Virus record (IMG/VR): IMGVR_UViG_3300017783_000064
Coordinates: 1 to 40,496 of that record
Length of the DNA: 40,496 nt
From: a virus
Strand: one strand, 5' to 3'
Position numbers and translations under genes: made by a program. The notes under the pieces are model-generated. The model saw only the letters and a program-made list of their open reading frames with translations. It was not told the origin of the DNA and did no database searches. Shown piece after piece: positions 17,001-24,945 of this stretch. The stretch's first letter is position 1, and the number at the start of each line of letters is the position of its first letter.

Positions 17001-20000
17001 CTTTCCCACTATATCATAGAGAAACTCCAATTTTTGAAAGAGAATTTTTAGGTAATGAAACTTCTATTGTCGATACTGATAGTGATGTAATCATTATACC
17101 AAATCATTTCTTTGTTACAGGAGAACCTATCAAGTATTATTATGGAGAAAAGGCTATAGGTATTGCAAATACTAATTTCCCAGGAGTTGGTATAACAAAT
17201 AGACTACCTCAAGATTTATTTGTGGTAAAAGTTGATAATAATAAGATTAGAGTTTCATCTACAGCACAAAAAGCATTAAAATCCGCTCCAGATTTTGTAA
17301 ATTTAACCAGTGTTGGTATTGGAACTTCTCATAGATTTGTTGCAGAAAATCCAAATTCAAAGTGTATTATATCTCTTGATAATAATATTCAGTCACCAAT
17401 TGTAGCATCATCTTCTACTACAAGATTATCAGATTCTATTTTCACTACAGATGATATTTTAAAATTTGATAGTACAGGTGACTTTTTAGGTGGAGATCTA
17501 GTTAAACTTGGTAATGAAATAATGAAAATTGAATCTATTGGTATTGGTTCCACAAACACTGTAAGAGTCCGTAGGGCACGACTTGGAACATTTGTTGCTG
17601 GGTATTCTACAGGTACTTCTATTACCAAAGTTGATGGCAATTTCAACATTATTAACAACACAATAAATTTTGTAGAACCACCATATGGAAATACTCCTTT
17701 AGGCACTACAACAAATGCACCTGATGAGGTTGATTGGGTTGGAATATCTACAGGATCTAGTTTCCATGGAAGAGTGTTTTTACGCTCTGCAGCTGTTAAT
17801 ACATCAGAAACTCCTTACAGTAAAAATTATATTTTTGATGATATTTCTCAAGATTTTGATACTCAAAACAATAAGTTTATCTTAAAATCTGAAGGTTCTA
17901 ATGTTAGTGGAATTAGTGCTGAAAATGCAGTATTTTTGATTAATGATATTTTCCAAGGTCCAGGAGAAAATAGGGATTATAAATTGGAAGAAAGTGCTGG
18001 CATCACAACAGCAATAATTAACGGAGTTCCTCAAAGTGTAACTCATGATGTTGGTATTTCAAGTTTTCCAAGGGGAGGAATAATACTCTCAGTTGCAGTA
18101 GATTCTAAAGGAAATTATTACCAACCTCTAGTTGCTGCTGGTGGAACTGCCGTTGTTTCTGCTGCAGGAACAATTCAATCTATTGGAATTGGAAATAGTG
18201 GATCTGGTTATAGAGTGGGAATTCAAACAGTTAATGTTTCAATTAGAGAAAAAAGTATTTCTTCTAATAATATTGTAGCAATTGGAACTGCCCAAATAAC
18301 TGATGGTCATATTACTGGAGTTGCAGTTACTAGTGGACAAGTATTTTATGCTCCAAGAGACATTTCAAATTTCTTCTATGACAACTTAACAGGAATTTCT
18401 ACTGCAACCACATCTTCTGCACACAACTTGTCCATTGGAGATGAGATCACATTCTCTGGAATTGCAATGACTTGCGATTATGCTCCACAAGTAAATGTTG
18501 TAAATGCAATTTATGACAACGTTAGTGGTATTGTAACAATTACGACTGATTCTGATCATAAATTGCAATCTTCTGGACAAAGAAGTACAGCATTATTAAC
18601 TGGTATTGGATTTACTTGTGATTTAGATTTGGGAATCTCAACTCATTTCTATCCTAGGTCTACAGATCCAGCATATTGTGGCGCAAGAGTTATTAGTGTT
18701 GCTAGTACAACTGAATTCTCTGCTGGTGTTGGAAGTCATGTCACACCACATTTCTATAATAGTGGTGGAACAGTTCAAGCAGCTGAGAGATTTCCGAGAC
18801 TTACTGATCCATCAAAAGCAAATGCCAGAACAATTATTTCCAGAATAATAAGTGATACTGAATTTGAAGTAAATGTTGGTCTTTCTACAAGAGTTCATTT
18901 CTATTCTAGATGTGGCAATGTACAGAAATCATATGATGTTGAATTTGATACTCCATTATCATATACAAATATTCCTCTCGAATATACTTCATCAAGTACA
19001 GGTCCTGGTTTGGGAACAGAAGCAAAGGTTGATATTGTTGTTGGTCAAGGATCTAGTGTTATTGATTTCAACTTTAGTTCTTATGGATACGGGTTTAAAC
19101 CAGGAGAATCTTTATCAATTCCTTTTGGTGGACCTACTGGAATTCCAACTACTGTAGGATACGAACCATTAAGACTTATTATTGATGAAACTTTTACAGA
19201 TAAGTTTACTGGATGGTCTATCGGAACACTACAAGTTTTGGACAGTATTGATCAATATATTGATGGGTCAAGATCTTCTTTCCCATTATCATTCCAAGCA
19301 AATCAAATTTCTATAGTTTCTGCTAGAGGATCTTTAATCAATGTTGAAGATGTTCTAATAGTATTTGTAAACAATATATTACAAGTTCCTGGAAAGGGTT
19401 ATACATTTGAAGGTGGTAGTATTATAACATTTACCGAAGCAATAAAAATCGGAGACGATGTTAAAATTATTTTCTATAAAGGAAGTGGTGACATTGATGT
19501 AATTCCTAGAGAAATTATTGAGACTATTAAAATAGGAGATAATTTGCAAATTGGATACGATGCATCTATTGGACAACCTTTCCACTTCCAGGAAGATGAT
19601 AGAAGTGTTATGCAAATAACTTCTGTAGATTCTGTAGATACTAATCCATATTTTGGTCCCGGAAAAATCGAGGATGCAAATACACTACGTCCAGTTACTT
19701 GGTGCAGACAAACTGAAGATAAAATTATAAATGAAAAAGAAATTGGAAAAGATAGAGAATTATATGAGCCAATCATCAAACCAACTGCATCATTAATAAG
19801 ATCTGTTGGTGTAGGCGCTAGTATTCTTTACGTCGATAATGCAAGACCATTCTTTAATGGTAAAAATGAGAATGACATATCTCTTGATTTTCAGAATAGT
19901 GTTGTTCTCATTGGAAGTGGTGAAGTAACATCGGCAGCTTCAACTGCAGTAATCTCTTCTTCTGGTCAAATAACCTCTATAGTCATTTCTGATGGAGGAT

Positions 20001-20848
20001 CTGGATATACAAACTCTCCTAAAGTAAGTATTGGTGGTACAGTTGGACTTGGTACACCTGCAACTGCAACTGCATCAATAACTGCAGGAATTGTTACAAA
20101 TATAACAGTCACAAATGGAGGATCTGAATATTCTCAGACTAATCCACCACCAATTCTAATTGCACCACCAACACTCAAAAGAGAAGTCAATGAAGTCTTC
20201 TCTTATAATGGAGACTCTGGTGTAATTGTTGGATATGGAGCTTCTACATTTGATCCAGGAGGAAACAAAATTATATTAGATCTCCATATTCCTTTCACTT
20301 CAGAATTGAGAAATCCTGTTTTAGTTGGATCTGCAGTTACTCTTACTTCATTAACTACAGGTGATTATTTCTTGGTTCAAAATTCTATTAATAGATTGGA
20401 AGACAATGAAAAATTTGAAACTTTTGCAGCAAATGACTTTAATTTTGTAAATCAAGTTGGAGTTGCAACAGATAATATTGATACAATATATCAGGTAGAG
20501 TCTACTCAATTAGTAGAGACTTCAATTTCTGGTATTACTACAACTGTTAAGAGAATATTCACCAGAATTACTGGTATTGGATCTACTGCATATGATTCAA
20601 CATTAATCACAAAAGATTCTACATCATTTACTTATGATAGTGTGGGAAATATCTATACTGCAGGTATTTCAACTAATCCAGAGCACTATTTTGGGGATTT
20701 CTGTTGGGGTAAAATAACCTTAGTTGGAAGATCTGCTCTAAACGAATTTGATTCTTACTCGGATCAAATAAACTTTAAAGTTGGTATTTCAACTTCGGAT
20801 ATAGTTCAGAGAAATCTTTCTTTGAAATATAAGAACTACATAGTCTAA
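8081..20848 (+). CDS. Giant virion structural protein, 4255 aa
   Basis: One uninterrupted frame of 12.8 kb. The start shows the cyanophage virion-protein head VQLNNIVKSQLPSYVRDEFP followed by IEEFLKQYYIAQEYQGAP. Around 105-125 is an IGTEIITYTG...GCIRG unit. GSGY-type repeats (pattern I-x-x-I-x-I-x-N-x-GSGY) occur near 740-800, 910, 1050-1175, 1430-1470, 2085-2195, 3370 and 3960-4025. About 1190-1350 resembles the YHYH family (GWAYDGNPIYGPYGY). Units of the type H-x-F-x-TGD...YYVxxVDxNxIKxA recur, and about 3430-3615 is a Cys-containing module in repeated form. The protein is beta-rich and lacks membrane segments. It sits between gp6 and gp8, the place of gene 7 in T4 (1032 aa), so it may supply the gp7 wedge function plus a long peripheral arm; that is inference. 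Confidence 0.88.
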   Translation: MSEKRVQLNNIVKSQLPSYVRDEFPLIEEFLKQYYIAQEYQGAPVDLIQNIDKYIKTEETTSAIDSVFLGSDIEYNDETITVSGSLSPQGTLGFPDSYGLLQIGTEIITYTGKTNFSFTGCIRGFSGITSLKSRSDKERLVFETSNSDDHESGSTITNLSSLFLKEFLIKTKSQILPGLENKNLHENLSEKLFLNRARDFYLAKGTDRGFKILFKALYNEDVEIIKPSELLSTPSNAQWLVTNDIVVEPIVGNPEKLQGSTLFQDPYGKKINKAYGPISYVEKIRVGVGVTYYKLVFDAGYNRDISVDGSIYGNFQIQPKTKVIGKVSIGASAITVDSTVGFESNGELFVDYGDNTVGIISYKSKSLNQFFECSSISKQIEDTTSIGINTFAYGTASFDDEDLIEVRINSVLSNLDITKSTGLQGKNSVAKIKTFGVHDNTFKAKSWLYNVSPSYKIKTFNLLDSSDNTYNLNFNVNHYFNLGDGLELFFSDGQKKSSIVIGIPSGKSVTIRGQGPLSEVLEYTVRKTVSKLNSNSFVSSSIYTTNIQNLYRSREDVNNYLIASPSLPSYRSQPIISTNRSIKFSGTFSGNEFNISVLDHGFYTGDAVYYIPEKTITETEVENEVIETINSSLFDEGLYFVERVSKNIVKFASSRSNLFNSKYIELGNKTTVSNNIVLPYNLRNKSLESQKLLRELLPPKNGGTTFPTNPGFTGILVNGVEILNYKSNDSINYGKLEKINVTAPGSNYDIINPPNLIISDTIGIGATGYPAVSGSLQSIRIVNSGFDYKKTPLVKIQGGNGNGARASVTMRSITHSSEFNSSLTVSLGSTSSTIGFSTYHKFRNGEEVIYKTGTQKAISGLTTDSIYYVSVQDSNIIKLHEIESDAIVGINTIILTSFGEGKHSLRSTNKKSIVESINVINSGSGYENKKRTTSSVGINTSLNFVNIENHDYKSGEIVKYTCEGTPILGLAVDSEYYVTKLDNNNFKLSEINVGSISTEKDLFYKENEYVSFKNVGSGSHVFNYQDISVSLVGSVGISSVGEETFECKIDPIFRGEVTSVHLSNNGVGYGSSEVINFERDPLVILSSGSEAQVLPVINNGAITEVIILNSGKNYTNVPDLSVIGEGVGAVLTPIIENGGLKTVNVLSGGIGYDQGTSIEISPSGEGVNLKPVIQKWNINLFERNFNNFTSDDGFITNGTNDNYGLQYSHIYAPRKLREILFSVDQGGNTLYGKTDLKKINSIESNSIDHSPIIGWAYDGNPIYGPYGYSKKSGGSVVLLKSGYYLNIVEDRPPTSIFPEGFFIEDYLYNKLEDEITLDENNGRFCTTPEFPNGTYAYFSTISNISDTSGPFSKYRRPIFPYVIGQNFKNIPNQFNFNGISNQDYIDLNDSQWSRIIDPYNLIEDTISYQYTTIPNNLSQTINVESVTPGTIDSIGISSGGKNYRVGDQVDFDNADTSGSGASAVVSKVKGKVVNSISLASTSITGVEIYPNAKNQYVLIAKNPHNLQNNDVINVLGVSTTSSYLEKSYTAGITSARLVIAGISTTGYGISAPSITGIVTYFGVIGEFNAIQENDILNVQQEKVKILNIEPKLSRIRVLREVSGTVGSAHSATTFIYEDPRKIKINVDKTLSNISIRGNRELYFNPAESVALGTSFGVGIGTTLSFQTPGIGISEIFAPTKSIYFPEHNLITGDVLTYSSNGGSGIIVSEEGNLGVGYTLTNDQNVFALKINSNFIGISTVRVGLDTTGSFVGIADTYKNSRSLYFTGIGTGSIHSFKTNYKVLTAEVTRTKVTVSTATTHALSPQHSVDIKVNPSNTITYVVKYNDHHRKIIINPKTFASGDVNILDNTINVDSHGFVTGDKVIHTSPSPSGGLEHNTVYYIIRVDNNRIKFASSRYNSIQIIPTEVYITSASLGVISPINPSIHVYKNSNVVFDLTDPSLSYINFSTRYSAFSFDLYTDTNFTKFWEKPKDSKSFYVIKTGKIGVTNDAKVTVNIDDQVPDTLFYKLTPIYESNIPNVKEEIVSDFESYNASQIMVKSSVYNGRYPISIGSSTEFTYTLPNIPESNSYNNIDSVLSYETDCNHTRGVISQLSITNKGKNYYSIPGITSVRSKTGSGALLYANSSNIGKIKTTKINDIGYDFPTDQTLRPSVNLPQIIKIKSLASIESIGVNSVGRGYVTSPDLLVFDAETDQLVEDLDLKYELGKTDVQVLKNTYGISNLTPTIIPVHNSNGVGISTISYNKSNKNATVTLGQQFSDTNNFPFKLNDRVLIENVSVGVGSTARGYNSDKYGFKLFTVVSTDENIGGAGATVTFSMSDYFSDDISTPGNFDITNNSAARIIPEKYFPKFDITLSTNNFGEGEIVKSNSATGIVESWDFKNGTLRISSADNFKNGEIIKGLSTKTQGIASEVSIGEAYLNLDAKSKVIRGWQVNSGFLNDDLQRIQDSDYYQNFSYSLKSKIPYEVWNESVSSLNHTVGFKKFSDYQLESSVDNRSSMIVGISTELTSFDIVSDLVGYGNLNCVYDYDLVKENTFKISNETLTTEIVFANKVLTDFEESVGNRVLNIDDLSGLFNSNPRATPFEVVSTFDVNRVRASKFITFVKDRRYTTQRQLLLVDLIHDGAIAYTNEYGRLETTYDQGSFDFSLFGNTGQLTFYPTNFRFNDYDVSTLSYRLDDELIGYGTTTIGPSVIHNTTVPLSSGITTTIVAIGKTYSSAKLLIEITPDTNNTSKYEFNQLNIAHNGSDISLLEFGKLTTVIGDYSVSGLGTYHAYYDSNFLKVDFTPDLNVGVGTIGVVNTVLVGLANSTSIGVGTHTMKHAKLESKTTQISASGSPTQTVIAEYQTDTLNGYDAAYCLVQACNMSTNEYQLSEFVVIDDYVEGISNPQTYDTEFGVIETLSGVGTIGSRILTNSVGIAATVQVLFTPISGVNVNINTLINTIRGQDDSQSNITFNDGTVKTGIGIYEGTERDIKQSFPLYHRETPIFEREFLGNETSIVDTDSDVIIIPNHFFVTGEPIKYYYGEKAIGIANTNFPGVGITNRLPQDLFVVKVDNNKIRVSSTAQKALKSAPDFVNLTSVGIGTSHRFVAENPNSKCIISLDNNIQSPIVASSSTTRLSDSIFTTDDILKFDSTGDFLGGDLVKLGNEIMKIESIGIGSTNTVRVRRARLGTFVAGYSTGTSITKVDGNFNIINNTINFVEPPYGNTPLGTTTNAPDEVDWVGISTGSSFHGRVFLRSAAVNTSETPYSKNYIFDDISQDFDTQNNKFILKSEGSNVSGISAENAVFLINDIFQGPGENRDYKLEESAGITTAIINGVPQSVTHDVGISSFPRGGIILSVAVDSKGNYYQPLVAAGGTAVVSAAGTIQSIGIGNSGSGYRVGIQTVNVSIREKSISSNNIVAIGTAQITDGHITGVAVTSGQVFYAPRDISNFFYDNLTGISTATTSSAHNLSIGDEITFSGIAMTCDYAPQVNVVNAIYDNVSGIVTITTDSDHKLQSSGQRSTALLTGIGFTCDLDLGISTHFYPRSTDPAYCGARVISVASTTEFSAGVGSHVTPHFYNSGGTVQAAERFPRLTDPSKANARTIISRIISDTEFEVNVGLSTRVHFYSRCGNVQKSYDVEFDTPLSYTNIPLEYTSSSTGPGLGTEAKVDIVVGQGSSVIDFNFSSYGYGFKPGESLSIPFGGPTGIPTTVGYEPLRLIIDETFTDKFTGWSIGTLQVLDSIDQYIDGSRSSFPLSFQANQISIVSARGSLINVEDVLIVFVNNILQVPGKGYTFEGGSIITFTEAIKIGDDVKIIFYKGSGDIDVIPREIIETIKIGDNLQIGYDASIGQPFHFQEDDRSVMQITSVDSVDTNPYFGPGKIEDANTLRPVTWCRQTEDKIINEKEIGKDRELYEPIIKPTASLIRSVGVGASILYVDNARPFFNGKNENDISLDFQNSVVLIGSGEVTSAASTAVISSSGQITSIVISDGGSGYTNSPKVSIGGTVGLGTPATATASITAGIVTNITVTNGGSEYSQTNPPPILIAPPTLKREVNEVFSYNGDSGVIVGYGASTFDPGGNKIILDLHIPFTSELRNPVLVGSAVTLTSLTTGDYFLVQNSINRLEDNEKFETFAANDFNFVNQVGVATDNIDTIYQVESTQLVETSISGITTTVKRIFTRITGIGSTAYDSTLITKDSTSFTYDSVGNIYTAGISTNPEHYFGDFCWGKITLVGRSALNEFDSYSDQINFKVGISTSDIVQRNLSLKYKNYIV

Positions 20849-20874
20849 ATATTTTTAAACCAAAAGGTCTATAA

Positions 20875-21813
20875 ATGGCGAGATTAGGCATAAACACCGG
20901 TATAGGTCCAAATGATGGAACAGGTGATTCTCTTAGGATTGCTGGTGGAAAAATTAATACTAATTTTGAAGAAATTTATGATTATTTTGGTGATGGATCA
21001 TCTTTATTAGTCACATCAAACGTTTGGCAAGATACTAACGTTGGTATTAACACTTTAGCAAAAGTTGGTATTGGAACAACTAATCCAACTAAAATTTTAG
21101 AGACACTTGGTGATGTTAAGTTTGTTGGAAATTTAAATGTAAGTGGATTAGTAACTGCAACAAATTTTACAGGTTCATTTTCTGGTAATGCAACGAGTGC
21201 AACCTATGCTAGTTCTGCAGGAATTTCTACAGTTGCAAATTATGCAATTTTAGCGGGAGTTTCTACATATGCAGTAAATTCTGGACTTGCAACAAATGCA
21301 ATAACTTCAGTAAATGTAATTGGAAGTGGTATAGGTTCATTCTACGAATTATATAGTTCCGGCATAGCAACATTATCAGCTAGTGGTGGTATTACGACTA
21401 CAGGTGGAGATCTTTATGTTGGTGGAGATCTATATGTAAAGGATGATATTACTTATGATGAAGTAAATGTAAGTAGAAATCTTAACGTTACGGGAATTTC
21501 AACTTTTAACATAGTATCAACTGGAGGATCTGTAACTACATCAGACAAATATTATGGTGACGGGAGCAGATTAACTGGAATATCTGGACTTGCTACTGCA
21601 TTGTCTCCAGATCCAACATCAGCTCTAAATGCGTTTTTTAAGACTCCAAGAGAGATTATTGTTAAATCTGGTGAGAATATTCTCGTAGCATCTGACAATA
21701 CTAGTGGAAATTTGGTATTTGCTAGAGAGAAAAATATTGTAGTTTCTACTGGAGCAACTATGACCGTGGGTGCAGGTACTACAATCTTATTAAATGTACT
21801 GAATATTTTTTAA
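20875..21813 (+). CDS. Tail-fibre-like virion protein, 312 aa
   Basis: The start MARLGINTGIGPNDGTGDSL and RIAGGKINTNFEEIYDYFGDG is one I recall from many T4-like cyanophage structural proteins; it probably forms the attachment domain. Residues 60-200 hold short fibre-type repeats (TATNFTGSFSGNATSATYASSAGIS), which build triple-stranded beta shafts in other fibres. A DKYYGDGSRLTGISGL unit follows, then a small C-terminal domain ending in a beta strand pair. It starts 26 nt after the giant protein and shares its repeat style. A trimeric fibre or connector attached to the baseplate is the likely role. Receptor contact is unproven. Confidence 0.8.
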   Translation: MARLGINTGIGPNDGTGDSLRIAGGKINTNFEEIYDYFGDGSSLLVTSNVWQDTNVGINTLAKVGIGTTNPTKILETLGDVKFVGNLNVSGLVTATNFTGSFSGNATSATYASSAGISTVANYAILAGVSTYAVNSGLATNAITSVNVIGSGIGSFYELYSSGIATLSASGGITTTGGDLYVGGDLYVKDDITYDEVNVSRNLNVTGISTFNIVSTGGSVTTSDKYYGDGSRLTGISGLATALSPDPTSALNAFFKTPREIIVKSGENILVASDNTSGNLVFAREKNIVVSTGATMTVGAGTTILLNVLNIF

Positions 21814-21819
21814 TAAATA
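21812..21819 (+). promoter_or_regulatory. Late promoter for cupredoxin-fibre gene
   Basis: AATAAATA, 27 nt before the start at 21847 and overlapping the last base pairs of the upstream stop codon. Same NATAAATA form as the other late promoters. Confidence 0.65.
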
Positions 21820-21846
21820 AAAGAAGCAAAAAAGATTAAAATCAAG

Positions 21847-23343
21847 ATGTCTGAGATTAGAGTCAATAGTATTAAGAATGAGGCAGGTTCAGGTGCTGTT
21901 GAACTGACTCATGGCGCTACCATCCCCTCTGGAGCATCTCTCAGTGGCGGTGGCGGATTAAGTGTTACTGGTGTTGTTACTGCTACATCATTCGTTGGTA
22001 ATTTAACTGGAAATGTAACTGGTAATGCTGACACAGCAGATTATCTCAATGATGCAGCAAATATCGTTACGGGAACGATTAGTGATGGCGTACTACCGGA
22101 TTTAATTTCTTCAAATATCCATGTCATTGCTGGAGTTTCCACTTTTGCTACTGCAAAAGCAAACTCTTTTGTTGGGGCATTAACTGGAGATGTAACTGGA
22201 ACTGCATCGACAGCAACAACTGCAGATAGTCTGCAAGGTACACCAAACATTACAGTTGGTGTTGTAACAGCATCTTCTCTTGATATTAATGGAGATGTTG
22301 ATATTAGTGGCAGCGTTTCTATCGGAGGAACACTTACTTATGAAGATGTTAAAAATGTAGACTCAGTTGGTATTGTTACTGCCAATGTTGGAGTTGATGT
22401 AATTGCAGGAGGCATTAATGTAAATGCTGGTGGCATTAATATAGTTACTGGTATTATAACTGCACCCACCTTTAGTGGCAATTTTGTTGGTGTTACTACT
22501 GGTCCTGTAACTGGCAATGTAACTGGTGATGTTACTGGTAATCTAACAGGAACAGCAACTACTGCTATATTAGCAAATACTGCAACTTATGCGGTCAATG
22601 CAGGAGTTTCAACTACTGCTACTTATACTTCAGAATGGGATATTACTGCAAATGCTGGAAATACTTATTATTATTATAGTGGACCAGGATTTGTTGGAGA
22701 TCGACCAAATCCTGATGTTTTTGTTATTAGGGGGCAGCAATATCTTTTCAGAAATCAAATGGGAGGGCATCCATTTGAAATTAGAACAACTGCAGGTGTT
22801 GCATTAACCGCTGCTCAAGGTGTTACTGGAAATAATCCAGTAAGTAATGGTGAAATGTTCTGGAATGTTTATATGAATGCTTTTGATGAGTATCAGTACA
22901 TATGTACAGCTCATCCAGCAATGAATGGAAAAATCTATGTCGTCAACGCAGGTGTTGGAAATAGTACTAGTGTTAATACTTCAGGAATTATAACTGCTAC
23001 TGGTGGTTTTGTTGGAAACCTCACAGGTAATATTGTTGGAGATATTGTTGGAGAGGTAAATGCTCCTTCATTTGACACTAATGTCTCTGGTGTAGTTGTT
23101 ACTGGTATTGCTACTGCATCATCATTTGTTGGGGCATTAACTGGCAATGTAACTGGTAATGTTGAAGGTAATGCAAGTGGTTTGGCGGATGGAAGTTATA
23201 ATTTAAACACTTCCGGAATTGTAACTGCTACTGGTGGATTTATCGGATCAGCATCAACTACTCCTGTAGTAATAACTCACTCTGCTGGAGTTCTGACATT
23301 TACAGTTGCTGGTATTGGATCTACTTCTCTTGCCTTAGCATAA
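21847..23343 (+). CDS. Tail-fibre-like protein with embedded cupredoxin-like domain
   Basis: The 498-aa product starts MSEIRVNSIKNEAGSGAVEL, a head frequent in marine phage fibres. Residues 40-255 and 375-480 are fibre repeats such as TATSFVGNLTGNVTGNADTA. Between them, about 262-370, lies a separate domain with FVIRGQQYLFRN, GGHPFEI and YICTAHPAMNGKIYV. His308, Cys353, His356 and Met359 fit the four type 1 copper ligands. The C-x2-H-x2-M loop has the same spacing as amicyanin and is shorter than the C-x2-H-x4-M of plastocyanin. The domain is about 108 residues, the usual cupredoxin length. The fibre role is inferred from the repeats. Copper binding, redox activity or use of the fold only for receptor contact remain open. 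Confidence 0.8.
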   Translation: MSEIRVNSIKNEAGSGAVELTHGATIPSGASLSGGGGLSVTGVVTATSFVGNLTGNVTGNADTADYLNDAANIVTGTISDGVLPDLISSNIHVIAGVSTFATAKANSFVGALTGDVTGTASTATTADSLQGTPNITVGVVTASSLDINGDVDISGSVSIGGTLTYEDVKNVDSVGIVTANVGVDVIAGGINVNAGGINIVTGIITAPTFSGNFVGVTTGPVTGNVTGDVTGNLTGTATTAILANTATYAVNAGVSTTATYTSEWDITANAGNTYYYYSGPGFVGDRPNPDVFVIRGQQYLFRNQMGGHPFEIRTTAGVALTAAQGVTGNNPVSNGEMFWNVYMNAFDEYQYICTAHPAMNGKIYVVNAGVGNSTSVNTSGIITATGGFVGNLTGNIVGDIVGEVNAPSFDTNVSGVVVTGIATASSFVGALTGNVTGNVEGNASGLADGSYNLNTSGIVTATGGFIGSASTTPVVITHSAGVLTFTVAGIGSTSLALA

Positions 23344-23364
23344 TTATAAAGGTCTATAAACCTC

Positions 23365-23372
23365 AATAAATA
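23365..23372 (+). promoter_or_regulatory. Late promoter for gp8 unit
   Basis: AATAAATA, 19 nt before the gp8 start, in a 48-nt intergenic gap. Confidence 0.65.
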
Positions 23373-23391
23373 AAGAAAAAACCTGTATCCA

Positions 23392-24945
23392 ATGGCTGCA
23401 ATTATAACTGACCAAATTAGAATATTAAATGCAAGGAATTTTGTGGATGGAGTCAGATCTTCTGACAATTCATATTATTCCTTCATTGGATTACCCAATG
23501 CAATAAATTTTCAAAATGATTGGGATGCAAACCCACCATCACCCAAAGATAATTTTGATGAGGAAAATAATTATTGGGATACTATAATTGGACTGAAAAA
23601 AATCACTCCTTCTGATGTGAGACAAGTTGTAGTAAAAAGATCTTGGTCTTCTGGAACAACCTATGACATGTATCGTCATGATTATAGTAGATCAAATACT
23701 GCAAAGATTTCAGGTTCTACAAATTTATATTCTGCAGCTTACTACGTACTAAACAGTGATTTCAGAGTCTATACTTGTTTGCAGAATGGTACAGATCCAG
23801 ATAATCCAAATGGAAGACCGTCACTTGATGAACCAACATTTACCGATTTGGAACCAAGATCTGCAGGTAGTAGTGGGGATGGATATGTTTGGAAATATCT
23901 GTATACTATAAGACCAAGTGATATTATAAAATTTGAGTCTACTGATTTTATGCCAGTTCCTCATGATTGGGAAACCAGTACAGATAATGCTTCAATAAGA
24001 ATTAATTCAGTTGATGGTTCTATAAAAATTGTAACTATCACAAATAGAGGAATTGCTATTGGACCTGATGGTGGAACAGAATATACAAGAGTTCCGATCA
24101 AAGGTGATGGAGAAGGAGCAGAATGTACGATTGTAACTAATAATGATAGGAAAGTTCAATCAATAACAGTTTCAAATCAAGGTTCTGGATATACTTATGG
24201 TACTGTAGATTTAGAAGCAGGTGGAGTTCCTACTGGAACAACAAGACCATCATTTAATGTCATTATTACGCCACAAGGGGGGCATGGCGCAGATATTTAC
24301 AGAGAGTTGGGAGCATATAATGTCTTGACATATTCTAGAATTGAAAATGATATATCAAATCCAGATTTTATCACAGGAAATCAGATTGCTAGGATTGGAA
24401 TTGTTGAAAATCCTAAAAGATCTGATTCTTCGTTATTAAATCTAGATAAAGCAAGTGCAGTCGCTGCCATCAGGTTAACTGGAGCTGGATATAGTTCTGC
24501 AACGTTTGATGCAGATTCTTATGTATCTCAAACAGTATCAGCAGGATCAACAGCAATTGCTAGAGTTATTAGTTACAATCAAACTACAGGAGTTTTAAAG
24601 TATTGGCAGGATAGAACAACCGCAGGATTTACTACTGCAGGAATTGGAGTGACTAATCCAACATATGGATTAAATTTAACCGATTTTACAAGTTCACCTG
24701 GAACTGGTGGGAACATTACTATAGTTCCCACATCAGGAGCAAATTTAGCAATTGATACTTCGTTTACAGGTCTCTCTACTGTAATAAATAATCGTACATA
24801 TTACCTTGGTCAGGAATTTTCTAATGGTTTAGCAGATCCTGAAGTGAAAAAATATACTGGAAATATTATCTATGTTGATAATAGACCATCTATTACTAGG
24901 TCAATAAACCAAAAAGAAGATATTAAAGTCATTTTGCAGTTCTAA
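23392..24945 (+). CDS. gp8: Baseplate wedge protein gp8
   Basis: The N-terminal half has the T4-like gp8 form as found in cyanophages: MAAIITDQIRILNARNFVDG, then SYYSFIGLPNAINFQNDWDA, WDTIIGLKKITPSDV, VVVKRSWSSGTTYDMYRHDY and DGYVWKYLYTIRPSD. gp8 forms dimers linking gp7, gp10 and gp6 in the wedge. The 517 residues exceed T4 gp8 (334). The extra length includes a GSGY unit at about 205-290 (QSITVSNQGSGYTYGTVDL) and further beta modules to 440. The C terminus (SRSINQKEDIKVILQF) looks like the normal family end. It is followed 6 nt later by the DUF4815-type gene. Confidence 0.88.
   Translation: MAAIITDQIRILNARNFVDGVRSSDNSYYSFIGLPNAINFQNDWDANPPSPKDNFDEENNYWDTIIGLKKITPSDVRQVVVKRSWSSGTTYDMYRHDYSRSNTAKISGSTNLYSAAYYVLNSDFRVYTCLQNGTDPDNPNGRPSLDEPTFTDLEPRSAGSSGDGYVWKYLYTIRPSDIIKFESTDFMPVPHDWETSTDNASIRINSVDGSIKIVTITNRGIAIGPDGGTEYTRVPIKGDGEGAECTIVTNNDRKVQSITVSNQGSGYTYGTVDLEAGGVPTGTTRPSFNVIITPQGGHGADIYRELGAYNVLTYSRIENDISNPDFITGNQIARIGIVENPKRSDSSLLNLDKASAVAAIRLTGAGYSSATFDADSYVSQTVSAGSTAIARVISYNQTTGVLKYWQDRTTAGFTTAGIGVTNPTYGLNLTDFTSSPGTGGNITIVPTSGANLAIDTSFTGLSTVINNRTYYLGQEFSNGLADPEVKKYTGNIIYVDNRPSITRSINQKEDIKVILQF

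Noticed and set aside
20869-20877. CTATAAATG as a late promoter
   Set aside because: The string contains the start codon of the gene itself and ends in G rather than A, so a transcript from it could not carry that start.
20875-23343. Repeated GTAACTGG / TTTGTTGGGGCATTAACTGG strings as mobile or recombination sites
   Set aside because: They are in frame and encode the fibre repeat TSFVGALTGNVTGN, so protein repetition explains them.
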